From: Methylotuvimicrobium alcaliphilum 20Z
GTDB lineage: Bacteria > Pseudomonadota > Gammaproteobacteria > Methylococcales > Methylomonadaceae
Reading direction: 5' to 3'
Assembly (NCBI RefSeq): GCF_000968535.2
Contig: NC_016112.1
Coordinates: 3,472,001-3,536,000 of the forward strand
DNA: 64,000 nt
The translations under genes and the position numbers were made by a program. Below are positions 1 through 10,109 of this stretch, in pieces (position 1 is the stretch's first letter; each line of letters opens with the position of its first letter). The notes beneath the pieces are model-generated. The model saw only the letters and a list, made by a program, of their open reading frames with translations, searched no databases and was not told the DNA's origin.

Positions 1-84
1 AAAAGGCCTTGTTGAGTGAACATAATGTCGCCTACTATCAAATTAATTCGGACAGGGTCATTCGGACTTGGGCAATGCATCGAA

Positions 85-3000
85 CTAGAGGCCCCACCAT
101 AACTCTAAATCATCGGCAGACAACGTCGGCGCCCCTATCAGTTGCAGAATTTCGACAGGCGCTCCTGCCCCCCCCTCATCGGCATCGTAATACAGTTTTC
201 CGCTGTCCAAGTCGTAAATCAGATAGATATCGCTCGCATCATCTCCCAGATCGGGAATATCGGAACCGAAGTTGCCCTCAATATAATACTCGGTTAAATT
301 TCCATCCGGTAAGGCGGCGAAAAAGCTCGAGTCCCGCGTTTGATCGAAAATTATCAGATCTCTGTCGACAGTGAAGTTAGTGATGGAGATGGGGGCCGAA
401 TATGTTGCGTTGGTGTAACTGAGCACCACCCCGTAAAAATCTTCGCTTTCGACTGAAATCGGCAGGGTCAATTCATCGGCCGAACTGTAACGAAACTCTA
501 TATAAAGATCATCGTTTTGATTCGAGAGATCGATAACTTGTTTGCTCGAGGAATTGACCCATAAATCTCCCCAAATTTGCAAATGCGCGTCAGATAAAGG
601 ACTGTAATCTCCGGTCAAATCCAAATGAATCGCACCAGAAAGCGTGATCTCGTTGAATGTCGTCGAATCGGTGGCAGTGATCGTTACTAGATTTTCTTCA
701 CCATAGGCCTTTATCTCTTCAATATCGGACGAATGACTGATGTCGAACACCGAGCCCTCTTCTCCCCATAAGATGATTTCTTCGATGCTGATTAACGTCG
801 GCGCAACGGTGCCGGCGAGCAGGTCTGCCTCCAACGTATCGAAACCTAAGCCCCCATCGACAACATCGCCGGTATTTAGCGTGGCCAAGCCGTCGTTTAA
901 ATCACTGAAAAAGAGAGAGCCATCAAACTCGTTGTTGTTATCGGTGCCGGTCAGGTTGTCGTTGTTGACTGTAAGCCTGAACGGATCGGTATCCTGGATG
1001 AGGAGTGTAGCGGAGAGCGCGACGTTGTTCGGATTATTGAGTTCGCTGGCGCGCAGAACCAATGTTTCCGGGTCTTCGGATATGAAATCTTGAACTGCGA
1101 TGATCACGAAGCGGGCCTCGCCGTTAGCATTCAATTGAATAATGAATGTATCCGGTGCTTCGCTATCGCCTATCAATGTGCCTACCGTCACGGCCGACAG
1201 CTCAAAATCCTGCCCATCGGCGCTGCTGGCTTCGCCGTATCTCGATATCGAGATATCGGAGCCCGACAGGCCCGTGACGGTGTAGGTCACCGTATTCGGC
1301 GATCCCGGCAACTCATGAATTTCGGTGCGATCCGGTGTAATCGTCAGCTCCATATAATCACGGATCGTGATGCTCACGGAGGCCGTGTTATTGCGATGTT
1401 CGACATCCCTGACGAGCACGCGAAAAAGTTCGTTGCCTTCAACCAGGTCGTCTTGCACGGCGGTCACCGAAAATGTCGCAACGCCATTGGCATCGAGCGT
1501 CAAACGGTTGTTGTTGGGCAGGTGAGCGCTGGAAATATCATCCGCTTTCGCGACGCTATTGCTTGGAATCTCTAGTTGAACCTCGGTGCCGGGTGTTCCG
1601 GTTATCCTATAGGTCACGGTATTGGGCGTGCCCGGTTGCTCGTATATTTGGGTCCTATTGCGCGTGATCGACAGCGGGGTGATATCGCTGATCGTGACTT
1701 CCGCGGTCGCGGTGTCGTTCGGGTTGTCGATGTCGGTGACGCTGACGCGCAAGAGTTCGTCGATTTCAGCGATGTAGTCTTGCCGGGCCGTGACCGAGAA
1801 GGTGGCTATGCCGTCGTCGTTCAAGGTCAACAGATTGTTGTCCTGCAGATGGGTACTCAGAATGTCGTCGGCGTCGGCGGTGCTGCCCTCGGCGATCGCC
1901 AATTGCACCGTGGCCCCAGGCGTCCCGGCAATGGTGTACGTCACGGTATTGGGCACGCCGGGTTGTTCGTATATCCTTGAGCGATCGGGGGTGAGCGTCA
2001 GCGGCGTGAAATCGCTGATGGTGATATCGGCCGATGCGCTGTTCGATGGATGATCGAGATCGAAGACAACGACGCGAAACAATTCGCCGGGTTCCGTTAG
2101 ATCGTCTTGCCGGGCCGTGACCGAAAAAGTCGCCAAGCCTTGTGCGTTCAGCACCAATGGCGTGTTATTGAGAAGTGCGCCGCCCAGAATGTCGTCGGCG
2201 TCGGCGACACTGTCCTCGGCAATCGCTAACTGAACGGTGGCGCCGGGCGAACCGACTATCGTATAAGTCACGGTATCGGGCAGGCCCGGTTGTTCAAAAA
2301 TCGACGATCGATCGGCACTGATCGACAGCGGCGTGAGATCGAAAATAGTGACATCGGCCGAAGCGCTGTTCGATGGATGATCGAGATCGAAGACAACGAC
2401 GCGAAGTAATTCGCTGGGTTCCGTTAGATCCTCTTGCCGGGCCGTGACCGAAAAAGTCGCCAGGCCTTGATCGTTCAAAACCAATTGATTGTTGTCGGGT
2501 AGATTCGTGCTCAGAATGTCGTCGGCATCGGCAACGCTGTCCTCGGCAATCGCCCATTGCACCGTGGCGCCGGGCGCTCCGATTATCGTGTAGGTCACGG
2601 TATCGGGCAGGCCCGGTTGCTCGTATATTTCAGTCCTATTAGGCGTTATCGATAGCGGGGTGGTATCGCTGATAGTCACATCCGCGATCGCGGTGTTGTT
2701 TTGGTTAAGGATATCGGTGACGCTAATGCGCAAGAGTTCGTCGAGTTCGGTGATGTCGTCTTGCCGGGCGGTCACCGAGAAGATGGCGATACCGTCGTCG
2801 TTCAAGGTCAACAAATTGTTGTCCGGCAGATTGGTGGTCAGAATGTCATCGGTGTCGGCGACACTGTCTGGCGCAATCGCCAATTGCACGGCGGCTCCAG
2901 GCGACCCGGTTATGGTATAGGTCGCGGTATTGGGCGCGCCGGGTTGTTCGTATATCCGCAATTGATCGGGCGTGATCGTCAGTTGAGTCAAGTCTCTGAT

Positions 3001-4506
3001 GGTGACATCGGCGAAGGCGACGCTAGTCGGATTATCGATTTCGGTGACGCTCACGCGCAAGAGTTCGTCGAATTCAGGCGTGTCGTCTTGCCGGGCCGTG
3101 ACCGAGAAGGTGGCGGTGCCGCTGTCATTCAAGGTCAACAGGTTGTTGTCCGGCAGATGAGTGCTCAGAATGTCGGCGGCATCGGCGACGCTGTCCTGCG
3201 CGATCGCCAACCGGACGGTGAGGCCCGGCGTGCCGGTAATCGTATAGACCACGGTATCGGGTAAGCCGGGTTGTTCGAAGATCGTTGACCGGTCGGTGCT
3301 GATCGACAGCGGCGTGACATCGAAAATGGTGACATCGGCCGAAGTGTTGTTGGTAGGATTGTCGAGATCGAAAACAGACACGCGAAGCAATTCGGCGAGT
3401 TCCGGTAAATCATCCTGACGCGCCGTAACCGAAAAAGTCGCCAGGCCTTGATCGTTCAGAACCAATTGATTGTCGTAGGGTAGATTCGTGCTCAGAATGT
3501 CATTGGCATCGGCGATGCTGTCTTCTGTAATCGCCAATTGAACCCGTGTTCCCGGCAATCCTGTAATCGTATAGAGAACCGTATTCGGCGCTTCCGGTTG
3601 TTCAAAAATTTCGGTCAGGCTAGGCGTCAAGGTCAGCGGTAGAAAATCTCGAATGGTGACGTCGGCCGTAACGTTATTACTCGGGTCGTCGACATCGCTG
3701 ACCAAAAACCGGAGTAGCTCGCTGATCTCGGTTTCATTGTCCTGAAGAGCGGTTACCGAGAAGGTTGCCGTGCCATTTACGCCCAAAGTCAACTGATTAT
3801 CGTCCGATAAACCCGTTATCGAAACATCGTCTTCACTCGCTTCGCTATCCGGGGAGAGAGCCAGTTGTAACGTCGTTCCCGCGCGGCCCGAGATCGTGTA
3901 TGTGACGGTGTTGAGAGTGCCTGGCAGTTCAAAAATCTCTGAATGGTTCGGCGTGAAGGTAAGAGGAATGAGCTCCAAGACGGTCACTTCCTTGACTAAG
4001 GAATCTTCGCCAAGCTCGCCGTCAGGGAAAACGCCTCGGGCAAAAAAGGTATGGGTGCCGACCTCGAGTTCGGGAATCGTAAAAAACCATATGCCGTTAG
4101 TGACCGAGGCAAAGCCCAGCGTTGTTTCAGCGCCTTCGGTAAAAATAGCGACACTGTCTATGCCCGGACCCGCATTACCTTGCAGGGTCACCGTTTTCCC
4201 TTTGGCTTGCGCTTGCGTGATGGCGGGGTCGAAAGTAAGGCTTCCCGGACCGAACACTTCATTGAAGGAAGCGATATCGGTAACGGGGCCGTCTTTGTCT
4301 CGAGGTACCTTTAGGCGAACCCAGCTTTCTATCCGGTTGAAAATGCTTACAACATTGATGAAACCGTCGTTCGGGGCGTTATTCTCGATAGCAACAGCAA
4401 TGCCCGATGAGTAGATTAACTTGTCGCCTGGCCGGAACCTTAGATTATCAATGGAGTAACTGCCGGAGCGGAGCTGGTATGTGATCGGAGCGAATTTTTT
4501 AGACAT
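85..4506 (-). CDS. Large repeat protein, probable type I secretion substrate
   Basis: This 1473-residue acidic protein has no N-terminal signal peptide (it begins MSKKFAPITYQLRSG). Residues about 90-175 resemble a bacterial Ig-like domain. They are followed by nine tandem units of roughly 100 residues. Each unit opens like LTITPDRTEIYEQPG.PNTVTYTI and closes like ATFSVTARQDD..E.DELLRV and ADVTI.D, a Calx-beta-like pattern. The last 330 residues contain LTGTDNNNEFDG, a GDVVDGGLGFDTLEADL stretch and a tail with LYYDADEGGAGAPVEIL and a hydrophobic terminus DDLELWWGL. That tail matches the C-termini of RTX/serralysin-type proteins exported by type I secretion. It is probably a surface or secreted adhesin-like protein. 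No secretion genes are adjacent. The units are very similar at DNA level, so copy number may vary. The exact role is unknown. Confidence 0.85.
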   Translation of the reverse strand: MSKKFAPITYQLRSGSYSIDNLRFRPGDKLIYSSGIAVAIENNAPNDGFINVVSIFNRIESWVRLKVPRDKDGPVTDIASFNEVFGPGSLTFDPAITQAQAKGKTVTLQGNAGPGIDSVAIFTEGAETTLGFASVTNGIWFFTIPELEVGTHTFFARGVFPDGELGEDSLVKEVTVLELIPLTFTPNHSEIFELPGTLNTVTYTISGRAGTTLQLALSPDSEASEDDVSITGLSDDNQLTLGVNGTATFSVTALQDNETEISELLRFLVSDVDDPSNNVTADVTIRDFLPLTLTPSLTEIFEQPEAPNTVLYTITGLPGTRVQLAITEDSIADANDILSTNLPYDNQLVLNDQGLATFSVTARQDDLPELAELLRVSVFDLDNPTNNTSADVTIFDVTPLSISTDRSTIFEQPGLPDTVVYTITGTPGLTVRLAIAQDSVADAADILSTHLPDNNLLTLNDSGTATFSVTARQDDTPEFDELLRVSVTEIDNPTSVAFADVTIRDLTQLTITPDQLRIYEQPGAPNTATYTITGSPGAAVQLAIAPDSVADTDDILTTNLPDNNLLTLNDDGIAIFSVTARQDDITELDELLRISVTDILNQNNTAIADVTISDTTPLSITPNRTEIYEQPGLPDTVTYTIIGAPGATVQWAIAEDSVADADDILSTNLPDNNQLVLNDQGLATFSVTARQEDLTEPSELLRVVVFDLDHPSNSASADVTIFDLTPLSISADRSSIFEQPGLPDTVTYTIVGSPGATVQLAIAEDSVADADDILGGALLNNTPLVLNAQGLATFSVTARQDDLTEPGELFRVVVFDLDHPSNSASADITISDFTPLTLTPDRSRIYEQPGVPNTVTYTIAGTPGATVQLAIAEGSTADADDILSTHLQDNNLLTLNDDGIATFSVTARQDYIAEIDELLRVSVTDIDNPNDTATAEVTISDITPLSITRNRTQIYEQPGTPNTVTYRITGTPGTEVQLEIPSNSVAKADDISSAHLPNNNRLTLDANGVATFSVTAVQDDLVEGNELFRVLVRDVEHRNNTASVSITIRDYMELTITPDRTEIHELPGSPNTVTYTVTGLSGSDISISRYGEASSADGQDFELSAVTVGTLIGDSEAPDTFIIQLNANGEARFVIIAVQDFISEDPETLVLRASELNNPNNVALSATLLIQDTDPFRLTVNNDNLTGTDNNNEFDGSLFFSDLNDGLATLNTGDVVDGGLGFDTLEADLLAGTVAPTLISIEEIILWGEEGSVFDISHSSDIEEIKAYGEENLVTITATDSTTFNEITLSGAIHLDLTGDYSPLSDAHLQIWGDLWVNSSSKQVIDLSNQNDDLYIEFRYSSADELTLPISVESEDFYGVVLSYTNATYSAPISITNFTVDRDLIIFDQTRDSSFFAALPDGNLTEYYIEGNFGSDIPDLGDDASDIYLIYDLDSGKLYYDADEGGAGAPVEILQLIGAPTLSADDLELWWGL

Positions 4507-5461
4507 AATAAACTGCCTGGGTAAAAAAAATGGAAAACTGGTTCAAACAAATCCCTACCGCTTCGATGGATTCAAAGATCTGCCCTGAAGCCAAGCATGC
4601 CCTCGTTCGGCCGCGTCAACCGATCATCGTGACTCGGAATGCCGCATAGCGCCGTTTGCCGTACAAGCCAACGAGGCGAAAGTCCGGGGCTTGCTTGGCG
4701 TAGGTGCAAAATATTCTCAGCTGGGATTTTCCGACAAATGCGCTCCCGAACTCATGGCTTTTATCTAGGGTTCGTTGCTCGCTCGACAGAACGCCGTAAA
4801 TCGGTCGATGTAGGATCGACGGTAGCTCGAACGCCAAGGATGATGGCGTGTTGTAGGCCGCCAACAGTAGGCGCGGCGACGCAGGTCAGAAAAAAGCTCC
4901 TCGGCAATTGCTGAGTTACATGGATGTAATGAATGCAGAAAATGCAGGAGCATTTTTCTGCCCTGCATTGCCCTAATACACGCCATCCATGGCGTAATGT
5001 ATTTTCTGCATTCGTTGCATCCTTGCAAACTCAGCAGTTGCCGAAGAGCAACAATCTGCCCTGCTGCCGACACCTGTCGATCGAGCAACCGAACGCCGTT
5101 TCCGGGCGCTACATGGGGGTACGGACAACTCCTTTAGCGAAACTTTAATCCGCAAGAAAAACAGCCGTTTACGGCCTACGGTAAAATCTTGCAATCTAGC
5201 ATACACTCGATCACATTTTTTCTCTACTTAGATTTACGGACGCAGGAGGTCACGCAAGTTGATAGTCTCTTCTTAGCTTGAAAATCAAGGCGGGAGCGAC
5301 GCCCTCGTCTCATTTTTCGGGGCGAATGCAGGACCTTCATGAGCGGTGTAGGCTGAGGAACGGAATTAGGCCGTCGAAATATATGCGTAAAGTCAAATAT
5401 ATTATTAATATTTAATAACTTAAAATCATTCCGGATTCCGGAAATTAAGCAATTTTCCAAC
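4507..5461. other. Intergenic stretch without a convincing gene
   Basis: There is no gene with coding character between the repeat protein and the transposase. The main content is a composite dispersed repeat (family C, 4767-5096). The remainder (5100-5461) is AT-rich and should contain the left end of the ISAs1-type element, but I could not define its terminal repeat. Confidence 0.6.
4767..5096. repeat. Family C dispersed repeat, copy 1 (long, diverged)
   Basis: The left arm reads AGGGTTCGTTGCTCGCTCGACAG. The right arm reads CACCTGTCGATCGAGCAACCGAACG, so the ends are inverted repeats. The core has the family motif ACGCCGTAAATCGGTCGATGTAGG and internal AATGCAGAAAATGCAGGAGC-type inverted segments. 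Related copies are at 19776-20068, 34107-34277, 42940-43094 and 62257-62482. Boundaries are approximate. Confidence 0.6.
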
Positions 5462-6601
5462 GTGACTGATCCCCGAATTGAACGTAAGAAACTTCATCAG
5501 TTGATGGATATCATTGTACTCACTGTTTGCGCCTCGTTAAGCGGTGCTGAGGGTTGGGAAGCCATTGAAGAGTTTGGCCATAATAAATTAGATTGGTTAA
5601 GGCAGTTTGTACCGTTAAAGAATGGCATTCCATCGCATGATTGCTTGGCGTATGTCATTTCTCGATTGTCACCGAAAGAATTTCAACGTTGCTTTATAGA
5701 TTGGGTGAACGCCATTCGCGAAGTGATACCCGATGAAGTGATTGCGATAGATGGCAAAACCGCACGCCGTTCGCATGACCGCAAACGCGGCCAAAATCCG
5801 TTGCACATGGTCAGTGCCTGGGGTTGTGCGAATGGATTAGTGCTCGGCCAAGAAGCGACCGAAGAAAAGTCGAATGAAATTACCGCAATCCCGAAGCTAT
5901 TAGCTTTGCTAGAACTCAAAGGTTGTATTGTGACCATTGATGCCATGGGCTGCCAGCGCACGATTGCTGAGCAAATCGTCGATCAAGGCGGTGATTACTG
6001 TTTGGGCCTGAAAGGCAATCAAGGCGAATTGCATGAAGCCGTCGAGGATTTTTTCAACACGGCCAAGCAAGCGAATTTTAACCACGTCGAATACGCTTAT
6101 CACGAAGAAATCGACAACGACCATGGGCGTTTAGAAACCCGCCGTTATTGGATTACCGAGGAGCTTTGTACGCTCCCGAAAACGGAGCTCTGGAAAGAAT
6201 TACGCAGCATTGGCTTCGTGGAGCGCGAATGCCACACCGGCGATAAAGTAACAATCGAGCAGCGTTGTTTCATTAACAGCATTAAAGCCGATGCGCAGCT
6301 ATTTGCGCGGGCTGTGCGCCATCACTGGGGTATTGAAAACCAATTGCACTGGCGCTTAGACGTGGTCTTTCGAGAAGATGACAACCGAATTCGAAAAGGT
6401 AATGCCGCTGCGATTATGACCACCATCCGGCATATCTGTGTCAATCTGTTCCAGCAAGAGGAATCTAAACTCAGCATGAAAAAGAAAAGACTCAAAGCCG
6501 CCTGGAATGATCGCTACCGCGCTAAATTGGTAATTTTAATGCGTTGGCCCGGGCTCGCCAAGAAAAATTACCTTTTTTTGGCCATGTTCGCGTTAATCTG
6601 A
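5462..6601 (+). CDS. ISAs1-family (H-repeat-like) DDE transposase
   Basis: The 379-residue protein contains the block DPRIERKKLHQLMDIIVLTV, then EVIAIDGKTARRSHD (first catalytic Asp), EKSNEITAIPKLL, IVTIDAMGCQRTIAEQIVDQ (second Asp), LKGNQGELHE, HGRLETRRYWI and the terminal HWGIENQLHWRLDVVFREDD (Glu). This order is characteristic of ISAs1/H-repeat transposases. The frame stays open upstream of the GTG at 5462 (reading ...IKQFSN before VTDPRIERKK), so the true start may be further left. The C-terminus (LFLAMFALI) looks shorter than usual. Terminal inverted repeats and target duplication were not located, so whether the element is intact is unknown. Confidence 0.88.
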   Translation: MTDPRIERKKLHQLMDIIVLTVCASLSGAEGWEAIEEFGHNKLDWLRQFVPLKNGIPSHDCLAYVISRLSPKEFQRCFIDWVNAIREVIPDEVIAIDGKTARRSHDRKRGQNPLHMVSAWGCANGLVLGQEATEEKSNEITAIPKLLALLELKGCIVTIDAMGCQRTIAEQIVDQGGDYCLGLKGNQGELHEAVEDFFNTAKQANFNHVEYAYHEEIDNDHGRLETRRYWITEELCTLPKTELWKELRSIGFVERECHTGDKVTIEQRCFINSIKADAQLFARAVRHHWGIENQLHWRLDVVFREDDNRIRKGNAAAIMTTIRHICVNLFQQEESKLSMKKKRLKAAWNDRYRAKLVILMRWPGLAKKNYLFLAMFALI

Positions 6602-6629
6602 GAAAAAGCATTTCAGCTCTTTTCTGTCG

Positions 6630-6673
6630 TTACTGGACGCTGGAGCGTCCAGGGCTGCATTCCCACGCTGGAG
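6630..6673. repeat. P-type palindromic repeat, left part (split by the IS1182 element)
   Basis: TTACTGGACGCTGGAGCGTCC is followed by GGGCTGCATTCCCACGCTGGAG. The rest of the repeat (CTGGAGCGTGGGAACGATAATCTT) resumes at 8379. An uninterrupted copy at 33486-33547 shows the original structure of two consecutive palindromes, GGACGCTGGAGCGTCC and CCCACGCTGGAGCGTGGG. Confidence 0.85.
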
Positions 6674-8378
6674 AGACTGTGAAAGTATTATTGCAGTCCA
6701 TACACTATAATATATATTACTTAACCACTACCCGTTAACAAACCGCCATGTCATCCCGCCGCTATCATCGCGCATTAAACCGCCAGCAAGACATGCTGTT
6801 GCCGCTTTGTATTGATGACTATGTTAGTCAGAATAATCCAGTGCGAGCCATTGATGCCTATGTCGATACGTTGGACTTGTATGTCTTAGGTTTCAAAAAC
6901 ACCGAGCCGGTCATTGGTGCCGGGCAGCCGGCTTATGATCCGGCGGCGTTATTGAAGCTGTATTTGTATGGCTATTTGCAAGGTATTCGCAGTAGCCGTA
7001 AATTGGAACGAGAGACCACCCGCAATCTGGAAGTGATGTGGCTGATCGCAGGCTTACAGCCTACCTACAAAACCATCGCCGACTTTCGCCAAGGCAATAG
7101 CGATGCCTTAAAGGCGGCGAACCGCGATTTCCTATTGCTGTGCAAAGAACTCACGCTGTTCGGTGGCGAACAAGTCGCCGTCGATGGCAGCTTTTTCAAT
7201 GCCAACGCCAGTAAAGCGGGGATTTACACCGAAGATAAACTCAACAAACAGCTTGAAAAGTTAAGCCGGAAAATCGCCGACTACCAACAAGCCCTCGCCG
7301 AGCAGGATTCCGCCGATGACCGAGCCAGCCTAGGCAGCCTGGTTGAGGATAAACAGCTGCCAGCAAAGCTTGAGCAATTGCAAACTAAACAAGCCGAGAA
7401 AAAAGCCTTGCTGCAACAGCTCAAAACCAGCGGCGACAAACAAGTCTCCACCGTCGACCCCGATGCCCGCTTGCTGACCAAACGCGGACAAACCGTTTCC
7501 GGCTACAATGTCCAAATTGCCGTGGACGACCGGCACAAACTGATCGTGGTCGACGAGGCCACACAAGCCGGTAATGACGTTCATCAGCTGGCGCCGATGA
7601 TGGCAAAGGCGCAAGAGACCTTGCAGTCCGAAAGCCTGACCGGGCTTGCCGACAGTGGTTATTTCGAAGGCAACCAACTGAAATCTTGCGAAGACCAAAA
7701 CACTCCCGTATATGTGGCCATACCCGATAAGTCGAAAGCCATCGCCGCGAAGGGACGCTTGACGCGCGAGCAGTTCAGCTACGACCCGGAACAAAATGCC
7801 TATTGTTGCCCACAAGGCAAGCTATTGACTGTCAGCGGCAAAGCCCATCAAAAAAACGGCAAATGGATGACCGGCTACAAAAGCAAGCCCGCCGACTGCA
7901 GCCAGTGTCCCCTACGCGAACACTGTTTAACCGAAAAAGCCACGATCAAACAAATTCAGCGCTGGGAGCATGAAGACGTCATCGAACGCCACCGCCAGCG
8001 GATGGAACAACAACCGGGCATCATGAAGAAACGCGCGGCCTTGGTTGAGCACCCCTTTGGTACGCTCAAGCATCGCGCGGGCATGAACCACTTCTTGATG
8101 CGAGGCTTGGAAAAGTGTCGAGGCGAATTTAGCCTGATGGTTTTAGCCTACAACTTCACGCGCCTACTCACGATTCTCGGTGCTGACGCGCTGAGGGATT
8201 ATTGCGTCCGGAGACCAGGAAATACGCTAAAAAACATGGAATATGCATAAAAAATGACGGATTTTGGCTGGTTGGCTTAAATAAAAACGATGCCATAGGC
8301 AGCAAAACCTGAATTTTCAAAAAAATGCCGCGCTGGGCAACCTGAGAGCCGCTTAGATTTGGAATACTTTCACAGTCT
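6674..8378 (+). mobile_element. Complete IS1182-family insertion sequence
   Basis: The element is 1705 bp and bounded by a perfect 16-bp inverted repeat: AGACTGTGAAAGTATT at 6674-6689 and its complement AATACTTTCACAGTCT at 8363-8378. It is flanked by a 6-bp direct repeat CTGGAG (6668-6673 and 8379-8384). It carries one transposase gene. The insertion point is the centre of a perfect palindrome, CCCACGCTGGAGCGTGGG, and palindromic targets are known for this family. The intact ends and intact transposase suggest a recent, possibly active element. Confidence 0.93.
6748..8250 (+). CDS. IS1182-family transposase
   Basis: The 500-residue transposase is full length for the family. It begins with MSSRRYHRALNRQQDMLLP and has the N-terminal DUF772-like region (AYDPAALLKLYLYGYLQGIRSS, KTIADFRQ). 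It continues with VAVDGSFFNANASK (catalytic Asp), a coiled Glu/Lys-rich insert, VSGYNVQIAVDDRHKLIVVDE, LADSGYFEGNQL, a CPQGK/CSQCPLREHC zinc-binding-like segment and the terminal EHPFGTLKHRAGMNHFLMRG (catalytic Glu region). It starts 74 bp inside the left end of the element and ends 128 bp before the right end. It shows no frameshift or internal stop. Confidence 0.95.
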   Translation: MSSRRYHRALNRQQDMLLPLCIDDYVSQNNPVRAIDAYVDTLDLYVLGFKNTEPVIGAGQPAYDPAALLKLYLYGYLQGIRSSRKLERETTRNLEVMWLIAGLQPTYKTIADFRQGNSDALKAANRDFLLLCKELTLFGGEQVAVDGSFFNANASKAGIYTEDKLNKQLEKLSRKIADYQQALAEQDSADDRASLGSLVEDKQLPAKLEQLQTKQAEKKALLQQLKTSGDKQVSTVDPDARLLTKRGQTVSGYNVQIAVDDRHKLIVVDEATQAGNDVHQLAPMMAKAQETLQSESLTGLADSGYFEGNQLKSCEDQNTPVYVAIPDKSKAIAAKGRLTREQFSYDPEQNAYCCPQGKLLTVSGKAHQKNGKWMTGYKSKPADCSQCPLREHCLTEKATIKQIQRWEHEDVIERHRQRMEQQPGIMKKRAALVEHPFGTLKHRAGMNHFLMRGLEKCRGEFSLMVLAYNFTRLLTILGADALRDYCVRRPGNTLKNMEYA

Positions 8379-8400
8379 CTGGAGCGTGGGAACGATAATC
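8379..8400. repeat. P-type palindromic repeat, right part
   Basis: CTGGAGCGTGGGAACGATAATC completes the palindromic repeat split by the IS1182 element. Its first six bases are the target duplication. It runs straight into the heptamer array. Confidence 0.85.
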
Positions 8401-8478
8401 TTTCCTCTTTCCTCTTTCCTCTTTCCTCTTTCCTCTTTCCTCTTTCCTCTTTCCTCTTTCCTCTTTCCTCTTTCCCCT
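8399..8478. repeat. Heptanucleotide array (CTTTCCT)n
   Basis: About eleven units of CTTTCCT, degenerating into CTTTCAC and CTTTCTT units up to about 8512. The same unit forms the much longer array at 26132-26432. It lies between the P repeat and the DUF1538 operon. The frame read through it (FLFPLSS repeated) is not a gene. Confidence 0.95.
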
Positions 8479-8574
8479 TTCACCTTTCACCTTTCTTCTT
8501 TCTTCTTTCCTCTCCCCAAACTAGCCTTACCCGCATCCATTACGATAGAATCTTAGTATCTACAAGGAGCAATC

Positions 8575-9309
8575 ATGTTTTTGCGCAATAATCGTTTTGT
8601 CAGACAGATCTTCAGCAGTTTTTTAGATTTAGCCCCTATTTTGGTCGTCATATTGGTTTTTCAAATCGCGGTCATACAGCAACCTATTCCCGATGTAATC
8701 GACTTGATCGTCGGCTCCGTGTTCGTCATCCTGGGTTTGACTTTTTTTATGCTCGGCCTTGAACAAAGCCTGTTTCCGATCGGCGAATCGATGGCTTATG
8801 CCTTTGCCAAAAAAGGCAGCTTGTTTTGGTTGCTAATCTTTTCATTCTGCCTTGGCTTCGGCACGACCGTGGCCGAACCGGCATTGATTGCCGTAGCAAG
8901 CGAAGCGGCCAATATCGCAGGAAAAGGCAATATCATCGAAAATTCCGCCGAGGCCAAAGACAGTTACGCACTCGCACTTCGTTTAACCGTGGCAGTTTCG
9001 GTCGGTTTCGCGATTCTACTCGGCGTATTGAGAATCATCCGCGGCTGGCCGCTGCATTATTTGATCATCAGCGGGTATTGCATCGTTATTATCATGACGC
9101 CCTTTGCACCCGCGCAAATCATAGGCGTCGCTTACGATTCGGGAGGCGTCGCAACATCGACGATTACGGTTCCTTTAGTGACCGCCTTAGGTGTCGGTCT
9201 GGCTAGCTCAATCAAAGGCCGCAATCCGATGACCGACGGTTTCGGTTTGATCTCGTTTGCGTCGTTAAGTCCGATCATATTCGTTCTGGCTTTTGGAATT
9301 GTGTCATGA
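8575..9309 (+). CDS. DUF1538 family integral membrane protein (first copy)
   Basis: The 244-residue hydrophobic protein has about six predicted membrane segments. Landmarks are [37 protein letters not shown] and the conserved loop [20 protein letters not shown]. These match the DUF1538 family of putative transporters. The ATG at 8575 follows AAGGAGCAATC, a good ribosome-binding site. The stop overlaps the start of the next gene by 4 bp (ATGA), which implies translational coupling. The two DUF1538 genes are clear paralogues and probably form a heterodimeric membrane complex. The substrate is unknown. The neighbouring P-II-like and CBS genes suggest nucleotide-dependent regulation. Confidence 0.85.
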   Translation: MFLRNNRFVRQIFSSFLDLAPILVVILVFQIAVIQQPIPDVIDLIVGSVFVILGLTFFMLGLEQSLFPIGESMAYAFAKKGSLFWLLIFSFCLGFGTTVAEPALIAVASEAANIAGKGNIIENSAEAKDSYALALRLTVAVSVGFAILLGVLRIIRGWPLHYLIISGYCIVIIMTPFAPAQIIGVAYDSGGVATSTITVPLVTALGVGLASSIKGRNPMTDGFGLISFASLSPIIFVLAFGIVS

Positions 9310-10097
9310 TTGATTGGCTCATTCATTTTAGTGAAGATTTACTCAAAACTTGCCGTGATGTGGCCCCGATTACCGCTATCATTATCGGCTTTCAAGTTTT
9401 AGTGATTCGTAAACCCATCCTGCATCCGATGAAGACCTTGCTCGGTTTCGTGAATGTATTAATCGGCATTACTTTCTTCATGGACGGTTTAAAAATGGCT
9501 TTATTTCCGTTGGGCGAATTAATGGCCACGCAATTAACAGCACCGGAATTTCTCGGCATACCACCCAATACGACAGTAGCTGATTGGCGGAATTATTTTT
9601 GGGTTTATTTATTTGCCGGAAGTATCGGGTTTGCAACAACATTAGCTGAACCTTCACTATTGGCAGTCGCGGTTAAAGCCGAGGAAATTTCCGGCGGCGC
9701 GATACGCGCCTGGGGCTTACGCATTGCCGTTTCATTGGGTGTGTCCTTCGGTATTGCCTTGGGAGCCTTTCGAATTGTCAATGGAACGGAACTCTATTTT
9801 TTTATAATTGGGGCCTATGTGATTGTTATTATTCAAACAATTTTAACTCCTAAGTTAATAGTAGGATTAGCTTACGATTCCGGCGGCGTCACGACATCTA
9901 CCGTAACCGTACCGCTAGTCACGGCGCTTGGCATTGGCTTGGCAACAACGGTTCCGGGCCGTAACCCGTTGCTTGACGGTTTCGGCTTAATTGCATTCGC
10001 CAGTCTGTTCGCGGTCATAGCCGTATTAACTTATGCACAGCTCGCCGAATGGCGGAATAAAAAACAAAATTCATCCAATCAAAGCCCATCCAAATAA
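9306..10097 (+). CDS. DUF1538 family integral membrane protein (second copy)
   Basis: The 263-residue paralogue of the preceding protein aligns at [38 protein letters not shown] and [20 protein letters not shown]. The paired AEP(A/S)L and AYDSGGV motifs occur once in each protein, at equivalent places. This fits pseudosymmetric halves of a transporter encoded as two genes. The C-terminus is a short hydrophilic tail ([17 protein letters not shown]) that should be cytoplasmic if the number of segments is even. The gene overlaps the upstream one by 4 bp and is followed after 12 bp by the P-II-like gene. Confidence 0.85.
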   Translation: MIDWLIHFSEDLLKTCRDVAPITAIIIGFQVLVIRKPILHPMKTLLGFVNVLIGITFFMDGLKMALFPLGELMATQLTAPEFLGIPPNTTVADWRNYFWVYLFAGSIGFATTLAEPSLLAVAVKAEEISGGAIRAWGLRIAVSLGVSFGIALGAFRIVNGTELYFFIIGAYVIVIIQTILTPKLIVGLAYDSGGVTTSTVTVPLVTALGIGLATTVPGRNPLLDGFGLIAFASLFAVIAVLTYAQLAEWRNKKQNSSNQSPSK

Positions 10098-10109
10098 CCG
10101 AGGAAAGCC

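Noticed and set aside
1090-3264. Several 85-190-codon plus-strand frames opposite the large repeat protein
   Set aside because: They repeat with the same period as the Calx-beta-like units on the other strand and are shadows of them.
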